Positions 17,401 to 24,495 of a DNA stretch of 25,982 nucleotides are shown piece by piece. The stretch comes from Bacillota bacterium (GTDB lineage: Bacteria; Bacillota; Clostridia; Tissierellales; Sedimentibacteraceae), in assembly GCA_023386345.1 (NCBI GenBank), contig JAEWJT010000005.1, positions 1 to 25,982 on the forward strand, read 5' to 3'. The notes beneath the pieces were generated by a model. It was not told the DNA's origin. It did not search any database and worked only from the letters and a program-made list of their open reading frames with translations. Made by a program: the position numbers and the translations under genes. Positions within the stretch are counted from its first letter, which is position 1. Every line of letters begins with the position of its first letter.

Positions 17401-19316
17401 ATGTCTTTATATTCTGGCTCTATCACTAATAAATTGATAATTCTAAGCTTTACAAAATTAATAAGATATTTATCATTTTCATCAACAGCTTTAATTAATC
17501 TAACAACATTTGTTAAATCAATATTATTTTTTGCTGCTTTTAAAATATGTTCAATTAAAATAAATGCCGCCAGCACTACCGATTTATCATCACTTTCTGC
17601 GTTTTTTAAAGCGAAACTCAACAGCACCTTAATATTATCATCTGAACAAACGCCTATCGGTATGAACATCCCTGCCTGAATCAATTCAAATGACGTCAAT
17701 TCTTCATTTTGATAGTATTTCATCAAAACCTGAACATATTCCTTTTTATTGTTCTCATTACAATTTTGAAATAAAGACCACAAAAATGTATCCAAAGTTC
17801 CACTTATCCATTGTTTCTGCTCCAATGTATTTTTATGATCAGGGCTAATAATCATACCAAGATATTTATCCCATAAATTTAGACTGTTTATATCTCCAAC
17901 CGCTAATAATGCGTCCTCAGGAATTTCTTTTCTGTATTCCTCGTCGAAGCTTGTAATAATCTTTCCCAATAATTGAGCACTGATTCTTCTTATGTCACTT
18001 TGCCTGTTAATGAAAAGCTCATACAAAAAGTTAAGAGTTAGCAGCTTTTGTCCTTGTGTTAAATATGTACTGTATTCTTCAAAAATATTCAAATAATATC
18101 TTATACTATTCCAGTCAGACTCACTTCTGGCAGCCTCTATCATGCTTGAAAGAGATACATCATGACTTAGCTTGTTCATAAGAGATATATTGTGCTTTAT
18201 TGCAATAAATTTAAGATTATCAATTATTTCCTTACCCTGAGCCAATGAAAAATCTTTTTGATTGACATTTGCGGGAGCACAACAAGTAAAATCCGTATTT
18301 ATGCCCAAGCTGTGCATATAATTTTCAAAATCCTTAAGCTTATTATAAACCTTTTTATATCTTTTTTCCTTTGCAGCATCAACATTATCAAGCTTATCAA
18401 GGATTATGTTGAAAGAGTCATCAAGTGTAAAAATATCCATTTCAAGCTTTCCGTTATTAAACTTGTTTTTAACTCTAAAATCAGCATAAATCAATATCAA
18501 TTCTTCAACAGGCAAATTTTCAAGCTCTAAGTCCCAAGTTGAATGATTGATCGCTATATGTGCTATTATAGGTGTATCAATTTTTTTGAACCACTGGTCG
18601 GTATAATAATAGTGCAAGTATGCTACCCTATGCTGTTCAGATTTTCTGCATCCGTATTTTCCTATGTCATGACCAATTGCCGCTGCCGATACTATACTTA
18701 TATTAACAGGCACACCAATTTTATTCAACTGCCTTGCTACGTACATAGAAGTATAATGAACTCCGGCAATATGATCAATTGTATTATGCTCTGTAATTTC
18801 CTTGCTAAGTCTCATCAGCTGGTATATATATCTTTCATTAAATTCGTGCATAAATAGATTATATTCATCTGGATAATTGCAAGCTTCTAGTTCTTCTTCT
18901 GTCAAGAATTGAAATGTAGAAAATCTATCAAACCCATAAGCTATTTCATCGTACTCAAATACTGCCTTTAAAAAATTCAAATATAATAAAGCAGCTTTTT
19001 CATATTTTTCTTCAAGCTTTATAGTTACAGCATTTGGAAATGATTTATCCAATATATACTCATATACATAGTTCATCCAATCCTCAGGCAGTTCATTGCA
19101 AACTTCCTTTAAAATATTTATTGTCATATTATAAACATCCAAGCAGCTATGTCGTTCATTTTTGACATCCGAAACTATCTTATCCAAAAACTTTGCATTA
19201 GATAAGAGAATTTGCATATCTTCTTCATTTATTTCTATCTTTTCTAAAACTTCTTTTTTTAATAGATTAGATAAGATATGACTATATAATTTGTTTATTT
19301 CTGTGATATTTTCCAT
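14472..19316 (-). CDS. Giant multi-domain protein: HD hydrolase, helical repeats, NadD-like, GNAT-like and phosphoribosyltransferase-like domains
   Basis: About 1,614 residues, with five recognisable parts. (1) Residues about 175-310: an HD phosphohydrolase-like domain with H182/H187, H216-D217 (IGHDIGKYG), H253, H258 and D279. (2) About 390-890: alpha-helical repeats of HEAT/ARM type. (3) About 912-1105: a nucleotidyltransferase of the NadD group, with GTFDPFSLSHKG (919-930) as the ATP-binding motif and ISSTQIR (1075-1081) as the second signature. (4) About 1157-1285: an acetyltransferase-like (GNAT) domain. (5) About 1325-1540: a phosphoribosyltransferase-like domain with the PRPP motif VILVDDILNKGYR (1426-1438). 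NadD joins nicotinate mononucleotide to ATP, PRTases join a base to PRPP, and in many Firmicutes the HD protein YqeK sits next to NadD. A role in NAD-like nucleotide synthesis, salvage or editing is therefore plausible but inferred. A GTG at 19325 overlaps the ribosome binding site, so the ATG at 19316 is chosen. It is the first of three tightly spaced genes. Confidence 0.85.
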   Translation of the reverse strand: MENITEINKLYSHILSNLLKKEVLEKIEINEEDMQILLSNAKFLDKIVSDVKNERHSCLDVYNMTINILKEVCNELPEDWMNYVYEYILDKSFPNAVTIKLEEKYEKAALLYLNFLKAVFEYDEIAYGFDRFSTFQFLTEEELEACNYPDEYNLFMHEFNERYIYQLMRLSKEITEHNTIDHIAGVHYTSMYVARQLNKIGVPVNISIVSAAAIGHDIGKYGCRKSEQHRVAYLHYYYTDQWFKKIDTPIIAHIAINHSTWDLELENLPVEELILIYADFRVKNKFNNGKLEMDIFTLDDSFNIILDKLDNVDAAKEKRYKKVYNKLKDFENYMHSLGINTDFTCCAPANVNQKDFSLAQGKEIIDNLKFIAIKHNISLMNKLSHDVSLSSMIEAARSESDWNSIRYYLNIFEEYSTYLTQGQKLLTLNFLYELFINRQSDIRRISAQLLGKIITSFDEEYRKEIPEDALLAVGDINSLNLWDKYLGMIISPDHKNTLEQKQWISGTLDTFLWSLFQNCNENNKKEYVQVLMKYYQNEELTSFELIQAGMFIPIGVCSDDNIKVLLSFALKNAESDDKSVVLAAFILIEHILKAAKNNIDLTNVVRLIKAVDENDKYLINFVKLRIINLLVIEPEYKDIYEDLTKIGKSKIQGIFLDNLKTATHWIIKRVSIDFISYNAPKLDMVSLLQAATHFANLVKVSANSTVRYKAGGALLKIAKLLPNEHVNEISIELLKGLEIDSFEFSKYIPEYLGQLVLLLNPAELNEIIDEIQKIFSVSNRATSCLCLDTVGVIINHYEKYKYLFNEEESIYNKRLVKLLGIIFSGLASFDEQIKQEAFLVIGKDLFGSKNLKTEQKSQIFNIISKKLLTLIPSDKESTDVSFYHNAASLNHIYRFISDYILENGSFEFKNISKVAFFPGTFDPFSLSHKGIAQEIRNLGYEVYLAVDEFSWSKRTQPILIRRQIASMSIADEFGMYLFPDDISVNISNSNDLYNLKNVFSGKDVFIVVGSDVIDNASAYKSKPDSNSIHNFNHIVFSRQSREEGESDSHNESDSNLGKINAELVRLSLPVYLEDISSTQIRDNIDDNRDISYLIDASAQNFIYEKSLYLREPQYKSIIKTKSLGFYFDEALDEDIKILISENIDTDKVNIDELFSKPIKVLKIVNEDDNKIIGFSMFHSLSTSLLYDEFGSIRLANYVREHTAGNIVVIDGLYIEEDCQINDIIQIILTETFAHCLENDFTYVLFHNTLKVKDEQSIYDTLELQGFSDLYNDNNKGYVYGVDMKFPLALVLDVESFIKEPLSSNEKVIEIVRESRKKLQKALLQLYPNSLLLTFDNEIIQHKVVKKICEINSVPNKILKKRILGEYMCVPFGATLNGRVVPNTVTKSIHTDKIFNADISNFTIAEYPFYSPLLNQVKTIKSFNRPVILVDDILNKGYRMKVIDPMFKSNDIRVEKTIVGILSSKGKDLMTMQNREIDSAYFIPNLKLWFNENLLYPFIGGDTVGYGEEPILNLIPSINLILPYVEPKFIRGADYNSIFELSMTCLENAKNIMQTLEIEYQRIYERKLTLKRLSEVMISPRVPDRGKDISYDLNVEPSRYIENDINLLMRLKKSK

Positions 19317-19432
19317 AACATTCACCTCTAAGCTATGACTTTAAATTTATCCATTTGCAAAACTTAAGTATATTATACAAAAAACTTTATAATTTAAACC
19401 CTCAATTATTAAGCATAGTTTAATATTCATAA

Positions 19433-19462
19433 ATTATACTATACAAAAACAATATTTAACAA
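19433..19462 (-). promoter_or_regulatory. Putative promoter of the three-gene multi-enzyme operon
   Basis: On the minus strand TTGTTA (19457-19462) and a perfect TATAAT (19433-19438) are 18 bases apart, about 115 bases upstream of the giant gene. This leaves a leader of about 110 bases in which I see no clear structure. The region is extremely AT-rich, so chance matches are likely. Confidence 0.4.
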
Positions 19463-19497
19463 TATTTTTTTATTTTTTTATTTATTTTTTTTTAGTT

Positions 19498-19543
19498 TTG
19501 GTATATACTTAAACATATATAACTATAATGTGCCAAAGCACAT
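19498..19543 (+). promoter_or_regulatory. Putative promoter and hairpin of the GerMN gene
   Basis: A TATAAT (19524-19529) lies about 35 bases upstream of the GerMN start. The best -35 candidate, TTGGTA (19498-19503), is 20 bases away, too far for a good housekeeping promoter, so another sigma factor or a regulator may be involved. A perfect 6-bp inverted repeat ATGTGC-CAAA-GCACAT (19528-19543) overlaps the expected transcription start. Confidence 0.35.
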
Positions 19544-19565
19544 AAAAAATTTAGTGGAGTACCCT

Positions 19566-20921
19566 ATGAAAACTTTATATAATATTATTTTGATTTTTTT
19601 AATTGGATTTTTTTCCTCGTCATTTTTATTTACTTTATCTCCGGTAGATTATAAGAATACCATTGTTATTGATGAAGAGCCTGCGAAAGATAAGGCTCAG
19701 CTTTCACTTTCCTTGGATGGCGAGAATACATTTACTAATCCCGACAATATTGTTATTTCACATTTGACAAATTTAGAAGTTGAGTTAAAAAAATTGCCAA
19801 AAGATATTGTTACAGCTGATATTTATCGTGGTGATGAATTGATTAAATCAAATGTAACTAATTTAGAGAATACTTCTATATCAATCAATGACAGCAGTTA
19901 TATAATAAGCCCTACTACTCCACTGAAAACAACTATCAATGTAAGTCAAGAAAAATTAGGTTTAGGTGATGGCAGATACAAAATAATATTAAAGTCTAAC
20001 ATTATACAAAGCGGTGATAAAAATTCTGTTGAAGTTTTTATTGAATATGATACTGGCTTTACTTATTATGAAGCTACAAATACTGTTCCTATCAAAGGTT
20101 CTACCGGACTTGTTCTATATTTTTCTGATAAAGAATTAAATACTCTAATACCTGTTTCAAGATTTTCTACTCAAAATCTATCTGTAAACAAACAAGTAAT
20201 ATATGAGCTTCAGCAAGGTCCTAAGAGCCAATCTTTAAGCAAAACAATCGATGCTGTAAATCAATGCTTCTATAGAGAAAGCGATAGATCTATTTCCATT
20301 GATTTGCCGGCTGATAACACTTTCTATAATAGCGGAAGTGCTGCTGGTACAACTGCATATAATTCATTTGTTAAATCTATGTTTTACTTAAGCAGATATT
20401 ATAAATTGGATTATATAAAATTTACTGTTGACAGAAAGACTCCTGAAAGCTATTTTCATGAATTGTCAATAAAGGATAATATATTAATCACTAAAAATCC
20501 TACCTTATATTATGGATATAAGGTTGACCAAAGGCTTTATCTAATCGAGCATGAGCTTGCTAATTTTGATCTAAATGCAGATATAAAAACAAAATCGCAA
20601 AAAATGCTTGAGCTGTATAAATCGGAGATTCCTGTTAATGCTAAGCAGCCAATACCAAATGATTTGACTTTAAATGATGCTAAGCTTGATAATGATAGTT
20701 TAATTTTAGATTTTAATGATGCCTTGATTAAAGCATTTGATGCAGATCAAAATAAAAGAAAATTCATGATTGATGCTTTAGTTTACTCCTTTACAAGCAT
20801 TGATGGAGTAAAAAGTGTAAAATTTACTGTAAATGGAAATCCAATAGAGAATTTTATTGAAGGAAAAGATATGAAAAAAGCAATTGTCAGACCTTTGTAT
20901 ATAAATCCCGAGGATGTATAA
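19566..20921 (+). CDS. GerMN-domain lipoprotein-like/sporulation-germination protein
   Basis: A 451-residue exported protein with two GerMN (sporulation and spore germination) domains. The N-terminus MKTLYNIILIFLIGFFSSSFLF is a membrane anchor or uncleaved signal; there is no lipobox cysteine. A beta-rich region of about 140 residues follows (about 45-165), then GerMN domain 1 (about 180-293, with the YFSDKELNTLIPVSR start and the LQQGPKSQSL helix) and GerMN domain 2 (about 315-435, with LYLIEHEL and FMIDALVYSFTSIDGVKSVKFTVNG). GerM of Bacillus takes part in spore assembly in the space between the forespore membranes and in germination, so this protein is probably made during sporulation. An earlier GTG at 19530 has no ribosome binding site; the ATG at 19566 has GTGGAG six bases before it. 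It is the only plus-strand gene, divergent from the giant-gene operon. Confidence 0.85.
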   Translation: MKTLYNIILIFLIGFFSSSFLFTLSPVDYKNTIVIDEEPAKDKAQLSLSLDGENTFTNPDNIVISHLTNLEVELKKLPKDIVTADIYRGDELIKSNVTNLENTSISINDSSYIISPTTPLKTTINVSQEKLGLGDGRYKIILKSNIIQSGDKNSVEVFIEYDTGFTYYEATNTVPIKGSTGLVLYFSDKELNTLIPVSRFSTQNLSVNKQVIYELQQGPKSQSLSKTIDAVNQCFYRESDRSISIDLPADNTFYNSGSAAGTTAYNSFVKSMFYLSRYYKLDYIKFTVDRKTPESYFHELSIKDNILITKNPTLYYGYKVDQRLYLIEHELANFDLNADIKTKSQKMLELYKSEIPVNAKQPIPNDLTLNDAKLDNDSLILDFNDALIKAFDADQNKRKFMIDALVYSFTSIDGVKSVKFTVNGNPIENFIEGKDMKKAIVRPLYINPEDV

Positions 20922-20946
20922 AAAGCGAACCAAGTTTCGCTCTATA

Positions 20947-20994
20947 AAAAAGGTATCTAGATGTGATTGATTTCATTCACATAGATACCTTTTT
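20947..20994. terminator. Bidirectional terminator between the GerMN and HPr genes
   Basis: A long stem (AAAAAGGTATCTA...TGTGA paired with TCACATAGATACCTTTTT, with a two-base bulge on one side) with T-rich tracts on both strands. It lies about 25 bases after the GerMN stop and six bases after the HPr stop, so it ends both converging transcripts. A smaller AGCGAA/TTCGCT hairpin (about 20924-20942) precedes it on the GerMN side. Confidence 0.9.
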
Positions 20995-21000
20995 ATTTTT

Positions 21001-21267
21001 TTATTCTTCTTCATTTATCGATGCTAATAAATTTGCTAATTCAACAACAGCAACATCTTCATCAAGTCCTTTTGCAACAATAGTTATTTCATCTCCATGA
21101 TGAGCTCCTAGTGCCATAATTCCAATGATGCTTTTTCCATTCGCTTCCTGTGTACCTTTTTGAAGTATTATTTCACTTTCAAAGTCTCTTGATTTTTTCA
21201 CAAATATAGCTGCTGGTCTTGCATGTAAGCCTATTCTATTATTTATCTTTATAGTTTGGGATTGCAT
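21001..21267 (-). CDS. HPr-family phosphocarrier protein
   Basis: An 88-residue HPr protein of the phosphotransferase system. His15 in GLHARPA is the site phosphorylated by Enzyme I. Ser46 in GKSIIGIMALGA is the site that HPr kinase phosphorylates in Gram-positive bacteria for catabolite control, so both functions are possible and it is not a Crh-type protein lacking His15. The ATG has GAAGGAGG upstream and lies inside the end of whiA, with an overlap of 29 bases. The whiA-HPr order is a familiar one in Clostridia and Bacilli, where it usually follows rapZ and yvcK; those two are absent here, since an RNA methyltransferase gene lies upstream. It shares the whiA promoter and ends at the bidirectional terminator. 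Confidence 0.95.
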   Translation of the reverse strand: MQSQTIKINNRIGLHARPAAIFVKKSRDFESEIILQKGTQEANGKSIIGIMALGAHHGDEITIVAKGLDEDVAVVELANLLASINEEE

Positions 21268-22222
21268 GACTTACCTCCTTCATTAATATTTCATCTGCAA
21301 TTTTTTCTATTTTTTTTAACCTATGATTTACTCCGGATTTTCCTAATGGTGGACTTAACATCTCACCTAATTCCTTTAAGCTAGCCTCTTCATTTTCAAG
21401 TCTTAGATATGCTAATTCTCTAAGTCCTTTTGGAAGTTTATCAATAATATTGTACTTCTGCAATAAATTAATACTGTTCTTCTGTCTTACTGACGTATCC
21501 ACAATTTTACTAAGGTTAGCGGTTTCACAGTTTACTACTCTATTAATATTATTTCTTGTTTCCTTTATAGCTCTAATGTTTTCTATATTCAGCAAAGAGT
21601 TATAAGCACTCATAATATTTAAAAGATCAACAATTTTTTCGCTATCCTTTAAATAGCTTATGTAAAATTCTTTTCTTTTAATGCTTTTAACTCCTAAATC
21701 ATAATCATTCATCAATAATTCCAAATCACGGCAATGCTTTTGCCGGCTATTTATAAATTCGACATGATATGATTTTTCAGGATCGCTTATTGAGCCACAT
21801 CCTAAAAAAGCTCCTCTAATATACGCTCTCTTACAGCAAGTATCATCAACTAAGGATTTAGGTACACCATAATTAAATTTTAATATATTAATTTCAGAGT
21901 CTTTACTTAATTTTGTATCTATCAATAATTTAATTGCAATATCCTCATTAACTTTTATACCATAGTTATTATTTTTTTTAAGTCTATTAGTTTTTTTTAC
22001 TGTGATTTCACTGTTGACATTGTATAAATATTTTATCATTTTAAAAATTCTTCTAATAACAACAGCATTTTCCATAACAAATTCTACTTCAAATTTGTTA
22101 TAACCTTTAATAGAAATATATCCAGTAGTTCTAATTAATGCTGCTAATTCAGCAATTACACAGCATTTTTTTTCTAAATTAAATCTTGATATTTCATCCT
22201 TACATCTTGAAGAAAAAGTCAT
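21239..22222 (-). CDS. whiA: WhiA, conserved DNA-binding protein
   Basis: A 327-residue WhiA of full length. The N-terminus (SSRCKDEISR) begins the two LAGLIDADG-like homing-endonuclease-fold repeats (about 1-210, with YIRGAFLGCGSISDPEKSYHVEF as the second repeat start), without nuclease activity in this family. The C-terminal helix-turn-helix (about 225-325) carries the family signature LGEMLSPPLGKSGVNHRLKKIE. In actinomycetes WhiA is a sporulation regulator. In Bacillus it binds the nucleoid and affects cell division and chromosome segregation without clearly controlling transcription. The start has AAAGGA about 12 bases upstream, a rather long gap, but no better in-frame start exists. It is the first gene of a two-gene operon with HPr. 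Confidence 0.95.
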   Translation of the reverse strand: MTFSSRCKDEISRFNLEKKCCVIAELAALIRTTGYISIKGYNKFEVEFVMENAVVIRRIFKMIKYLYNVNSEITVKKTNRLKKNNNYGIKVNEDIAIKLLIDTKLSKDSEINILKFNYGVPKSLVDDTCCKRAYIRGAFLGCGSISDPEKSYHVEFINSRQKHCRDLELLMNDYDLGVKSIKRKEFYISYLKDSEKIVDLLNIMSAYNSLLNIENIRAIKETRNNINRVVNCETANLSKIVDTSVRQKNSINLLQKYNIIDKLPKGLRELAYLRLENEEASLKELGEMLSPPLGKSGVNHRLKKIEKIADEILMKEVSHAIPNYKDK

Positions 22223-22270
22223 ACCATATTACATTCCTTTTACAATATACTAACTAGTTTCATTCTTAGG

Positions 22271-22325
22271 CTTTGCTTTAATTCTACATATATCATTATA
22301 TCATAAATATAGAACTAAAGCAAAG
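22271..22325. repeat. Long inverted repeat bracketing the whiA promoter
   Basis: Arms CTTTGCTTTAATTCTA (22271-22286) and TAGAACTAAAGCAAAG (22310-22325) match at 15 of 16 positions and are separated by 23 bases. One arm covers the -35 box of the whiA promoter and the other lies just downstream of the expected transcript start. This makes a DNA-level operator more likely than a terminator, since no T run follows either arm. Confidence 0.85.
22295..22323 (-). promoter_or_regulatory. Promoter of the whiA-HPr operon
   Basis: On the minus strand TTGCTT (22318-22323) and a perfect TATAAT (22295-22300) are exactly 17 bases apart, about 70 bases upstream of the whiA start. The surrounding inverted repeat suggests control by a dimeric regulator. 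Confidence 0.7.
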
Positions 22326-22382
22326 TACTTTTCTAAGTTATCTTAAAAGTTATAAAACAAGCTATAAATAACCTATTAAAAA

Positions 22383-23522
22383 CTATTCAGGTCTTCTTCC
22401 AAAATATTGATAAAAATTAACTTTAATGTCACCATTAAATAATTTTCTTTTTTTATCACATTTTTTTCCGTAATGCTTTTCAAATTCTTCTTCTGATGTA
22501 ATTATATAATTAGACCATGACGGATTATTTCCGAAAACTCTGCCAATAGTTTTATGTATCTCCTCTATATCAGCTTCGTTTCCTATTCTTTCACCATATG
22601 GAGGATTAGTTATCAATATGCCATAGTCAAAAGGTGTTTTTGTAAATGAAGTTATATCCTTAACTTCAAATTCTATACAATCATCAACACCAGCTTCAAT
22701 AGCATTTTGTTTTGCAATTGCTATTGCTTTTCTGTTTATATCATATCCATATATTTTTATATTAGAGTCCAAATCTATTTTTTTACGAGCTTCTATTTTA
22801 GCATCTTTAAAGTATTCAGCTTTAACCTTTTTCCAGCCTTCAGAAGCAAAGCTTCGATTAAGCCCAGGAGCAATATTTCGTCCTATTAAAGCAGCTTCTA
22901 TTGGGATAGTTCCTGAACCACACATAGGGTCCAGCAATATCCTATCTTTATTCCAAAAACTTAGCTGTATTAGCGCTGCTGCCATTGTTTCCTTTAATGG
23001 TGCTGCAGCTGAGTTCTCTCTATATCCACGTTTAAATAAGCCCTCTCTTGAGCCAGTTGTATCCATTGAGATTGTTGCTATATCCTTATGAATAGAAACT
23101 AAAATAGTAAATTCTGCACCACTCTCAGAAAACCATTCTACATCATATTCCTCAGATAATTTCTTAACTACAGCCTTTTTCACTATTGATTGGCAATCAG
23201 GAACGCTAAAAAGCTTTGATTTAACTGATTTTCCTTTTACGGTAAATTTACCGTCAATGCTTATCCATTCTTCCCAAGGCAATTCGTAGGTTCTATTAAA
23301 AAGCTCTTCAAAGCTCAATGCTTCAAACTGCCCAAGTACAAGCATAACTCTTTCAGCACTTCTTAAATTAACATTTGTTATTGCAATATCCTTTAGTTCT
23401 GCATCAAAATAAATCCAGCCATTATCTGTTTCTAAATTTTCATATCCTAATTCCTGTAATTCTCTTTTTACCACAGCTTCCAAGCCAAAGGCACAAACTG
23501 CAGCAAGTCTTATTTTATCCAT
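22383..23522 (-). CDS. THUMP-domain class I SAM-dependent RNA methyltransferase (RlmL/YpsC type)
   Basis: A 379-residue RNA (guanine-N2)-type methyltransferase similar to Bacillus YpsC and the N-terminal part of E. coli RlmL. Residues about 1-160 form the ferredoxin-like and THUMP RNA-binding part (CAFGLEAVVKREL, then FEELFNRTYELPWEEW). Residues about 165-379 are the methyltransferase, with the GSREGLFKRGYRE joint (157-169), the SAM-binding DPMCGSGTIPIEA (198-210) and the catalytic NPPYGER (306-312). The likely product is N2-methylguanosine in 23S rRNA, by analogy with RlmL. The ATG has AGAGGA upstream and overlaps the end of dapF by 13 bases, indicating an operon. No terminator is evident between its stop and the whiA promoter. 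Confidence 0.93.
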   Translation of the reverse strand: MDKIRLAAVCAFGLEAVVKRELQELGYENLETDNGWIYFDAELKDIAITNVNLRSAERVMLVLGQFEALSFEELFNRTYELPWEEWISIDGKFTVKGKSVKSKLFSVPDCQSIVKKAVVKKLSEEYDVEWFSESGAEFTILVSIHKDIATISMDTTGSREGLFKRGYRENSAAAPLKETMAAALIQLSFWNKDRILLDPMCGSGTIPIEAALIGRNIAPGLNRSFASEGWKKVKAEYFKDAKIEARKKIDLDSNIKIYGYDINRKAIAIAKQNAIEAGVDDCIEFEVKDITSFTKTPFDYGILITNPPYGERIGNEADIEEIHKTIGRVFGNNPSWSNYIITSEEEFEKHYGKKCDKKRKLFNGDIKVNFYQYFGRRPE

Positions 23523-24466
23523 GTTTTTTCCTCTAAATTTTCATCTATTATTTTACCAATTGCTACTATATTAGTATCTCCAATTAAAAATATGTCTTTA
23601 ATAGTATTTTCATCGGTCTTGTTTATTTCAACATTTAATTCTCCACCTTCTGATATAAGCCTTATGTTATTTTGGCAAATTTCATTTTTTAGTGTTATAA
23701 CTGTTGCTACAGCTCCAGCAGCAGTCCCACATGCCAAGGTGAAGTTTTCAACTCCTCTTTCATATGTTCTTATTATTACAGTATCTTGCTCATATCTTGT
23801 ATTGTTCATAGGGAGTTTACTATAATCAATTATATCATAAAAAGATACGTTACTACCTTTATTAAAAATTTTATTTTCTCTTATTTTTCGAGCTATGTCT
23901 AATATATCACAATTTTTTATATTAATCAAATTTTTATATTTTATAGCAACATGAGGTAGTCCAGGGTTTCCAAGCTCAACATATGAGTAATTAATTTCTG
24001 TTCCATCAATATTTATTTTATTTTCTAAACTAATAAGCGTTGGATTATTCAAGCTTATTTTGTATTTTCTTCTATCAATTCGCCAAGCAGGTACAATACC
24101 TGAGCCAGCTTCTATGAGCATTTTTTCACAATAATTTGTCTGTGAAGCATTTGAGATTGTTTGTAATTCATTTTGATTTTTTTTCAAGTCACTTGATTTT
24201 TTGTTTTCATAGACATAGCGAGCAGCACATCTCGCTCCATTTCCACACATTTCTGCCATGCTTCCATCTGAGTTAAAAAAGTTCATTTTAAAATCAGCAT
24301 TGTCACTTGGATATTCAATAGATATAAGACCATCAGCACCTATGGAATATTTTCTTCTACAAATATTTTTTGCTAGAACAGAAATCTCTTCTATTGTTAA
24401 GAAATACTTTCTATTGTCAATGATTATAAAATCATTGCCTGTACCTTGAATTTTAGTGAATTCCAC
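23510..24466 (-). CDS. dapF: Diaminopimelate epimerase
   Basis: Converts LL-diaminopimelate to the meso form, the precursor of lysine and of the peptidoglycan cross-link. Both catalytic cysteines are in place: C74 in MCGNGARC and C246 in TLACGTAAGA. The N-terminal QGTGNDF and the RTYERGVENFTLACG signature complete the family pattern. Residues about 90-115 are a Lys/Asn/Gln/Ser-rich insertion not usual in DapF. The preferred start is the GTG at 24466, which has GGGGGA nine bases upstream and gives the usual V/M-EFTK N-terminus. An ATG at 24493, two bases after the stop of the preceding gene, would add nine residues and cannot be excluded if translation is coupled. It sits in an operon between an M20 amidohydrolase and an RNA methyltransferase. 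Confidence 0.95.
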   Translation of the reverse strand: MEFTKIQGTGNDFIIIDNRKYFLTIEEISVLAKNICRRKYSIGADGLISIEYPSDNADFKMNFFNSDGSMAEMCGNGARCAARYVYENKKSSDLKKNQNELQTISNASQTNYCEKMLIEAGSGIVPAWRIDRRKYKISLNNPTLISLENKINIDGTEINYSYVELGNPGLPHVAIKYKNLINIKNCDILDIARKIRENKIFNKGSNVSFYDIIDYSKLPMNNTRYEQDTVIIRTYERGVENFTLACGTAAGAVATVITLKNEICQNNIRLISEGGELNVEINKTDENTIKDIFLIGDTNIVAIGKIIDENLEEKTWIK

Positions 24467-24495
24467 ATTATCAATCCCCCAATTGTTAATCATGC

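Noticed and set aside
22271..22325. The whiA inverted repeat as a transcription terminator of the upstream methyltransferase operon
   Set aside because: No T run follows either arm, the loop is long, and a good promoter lies between the arms.
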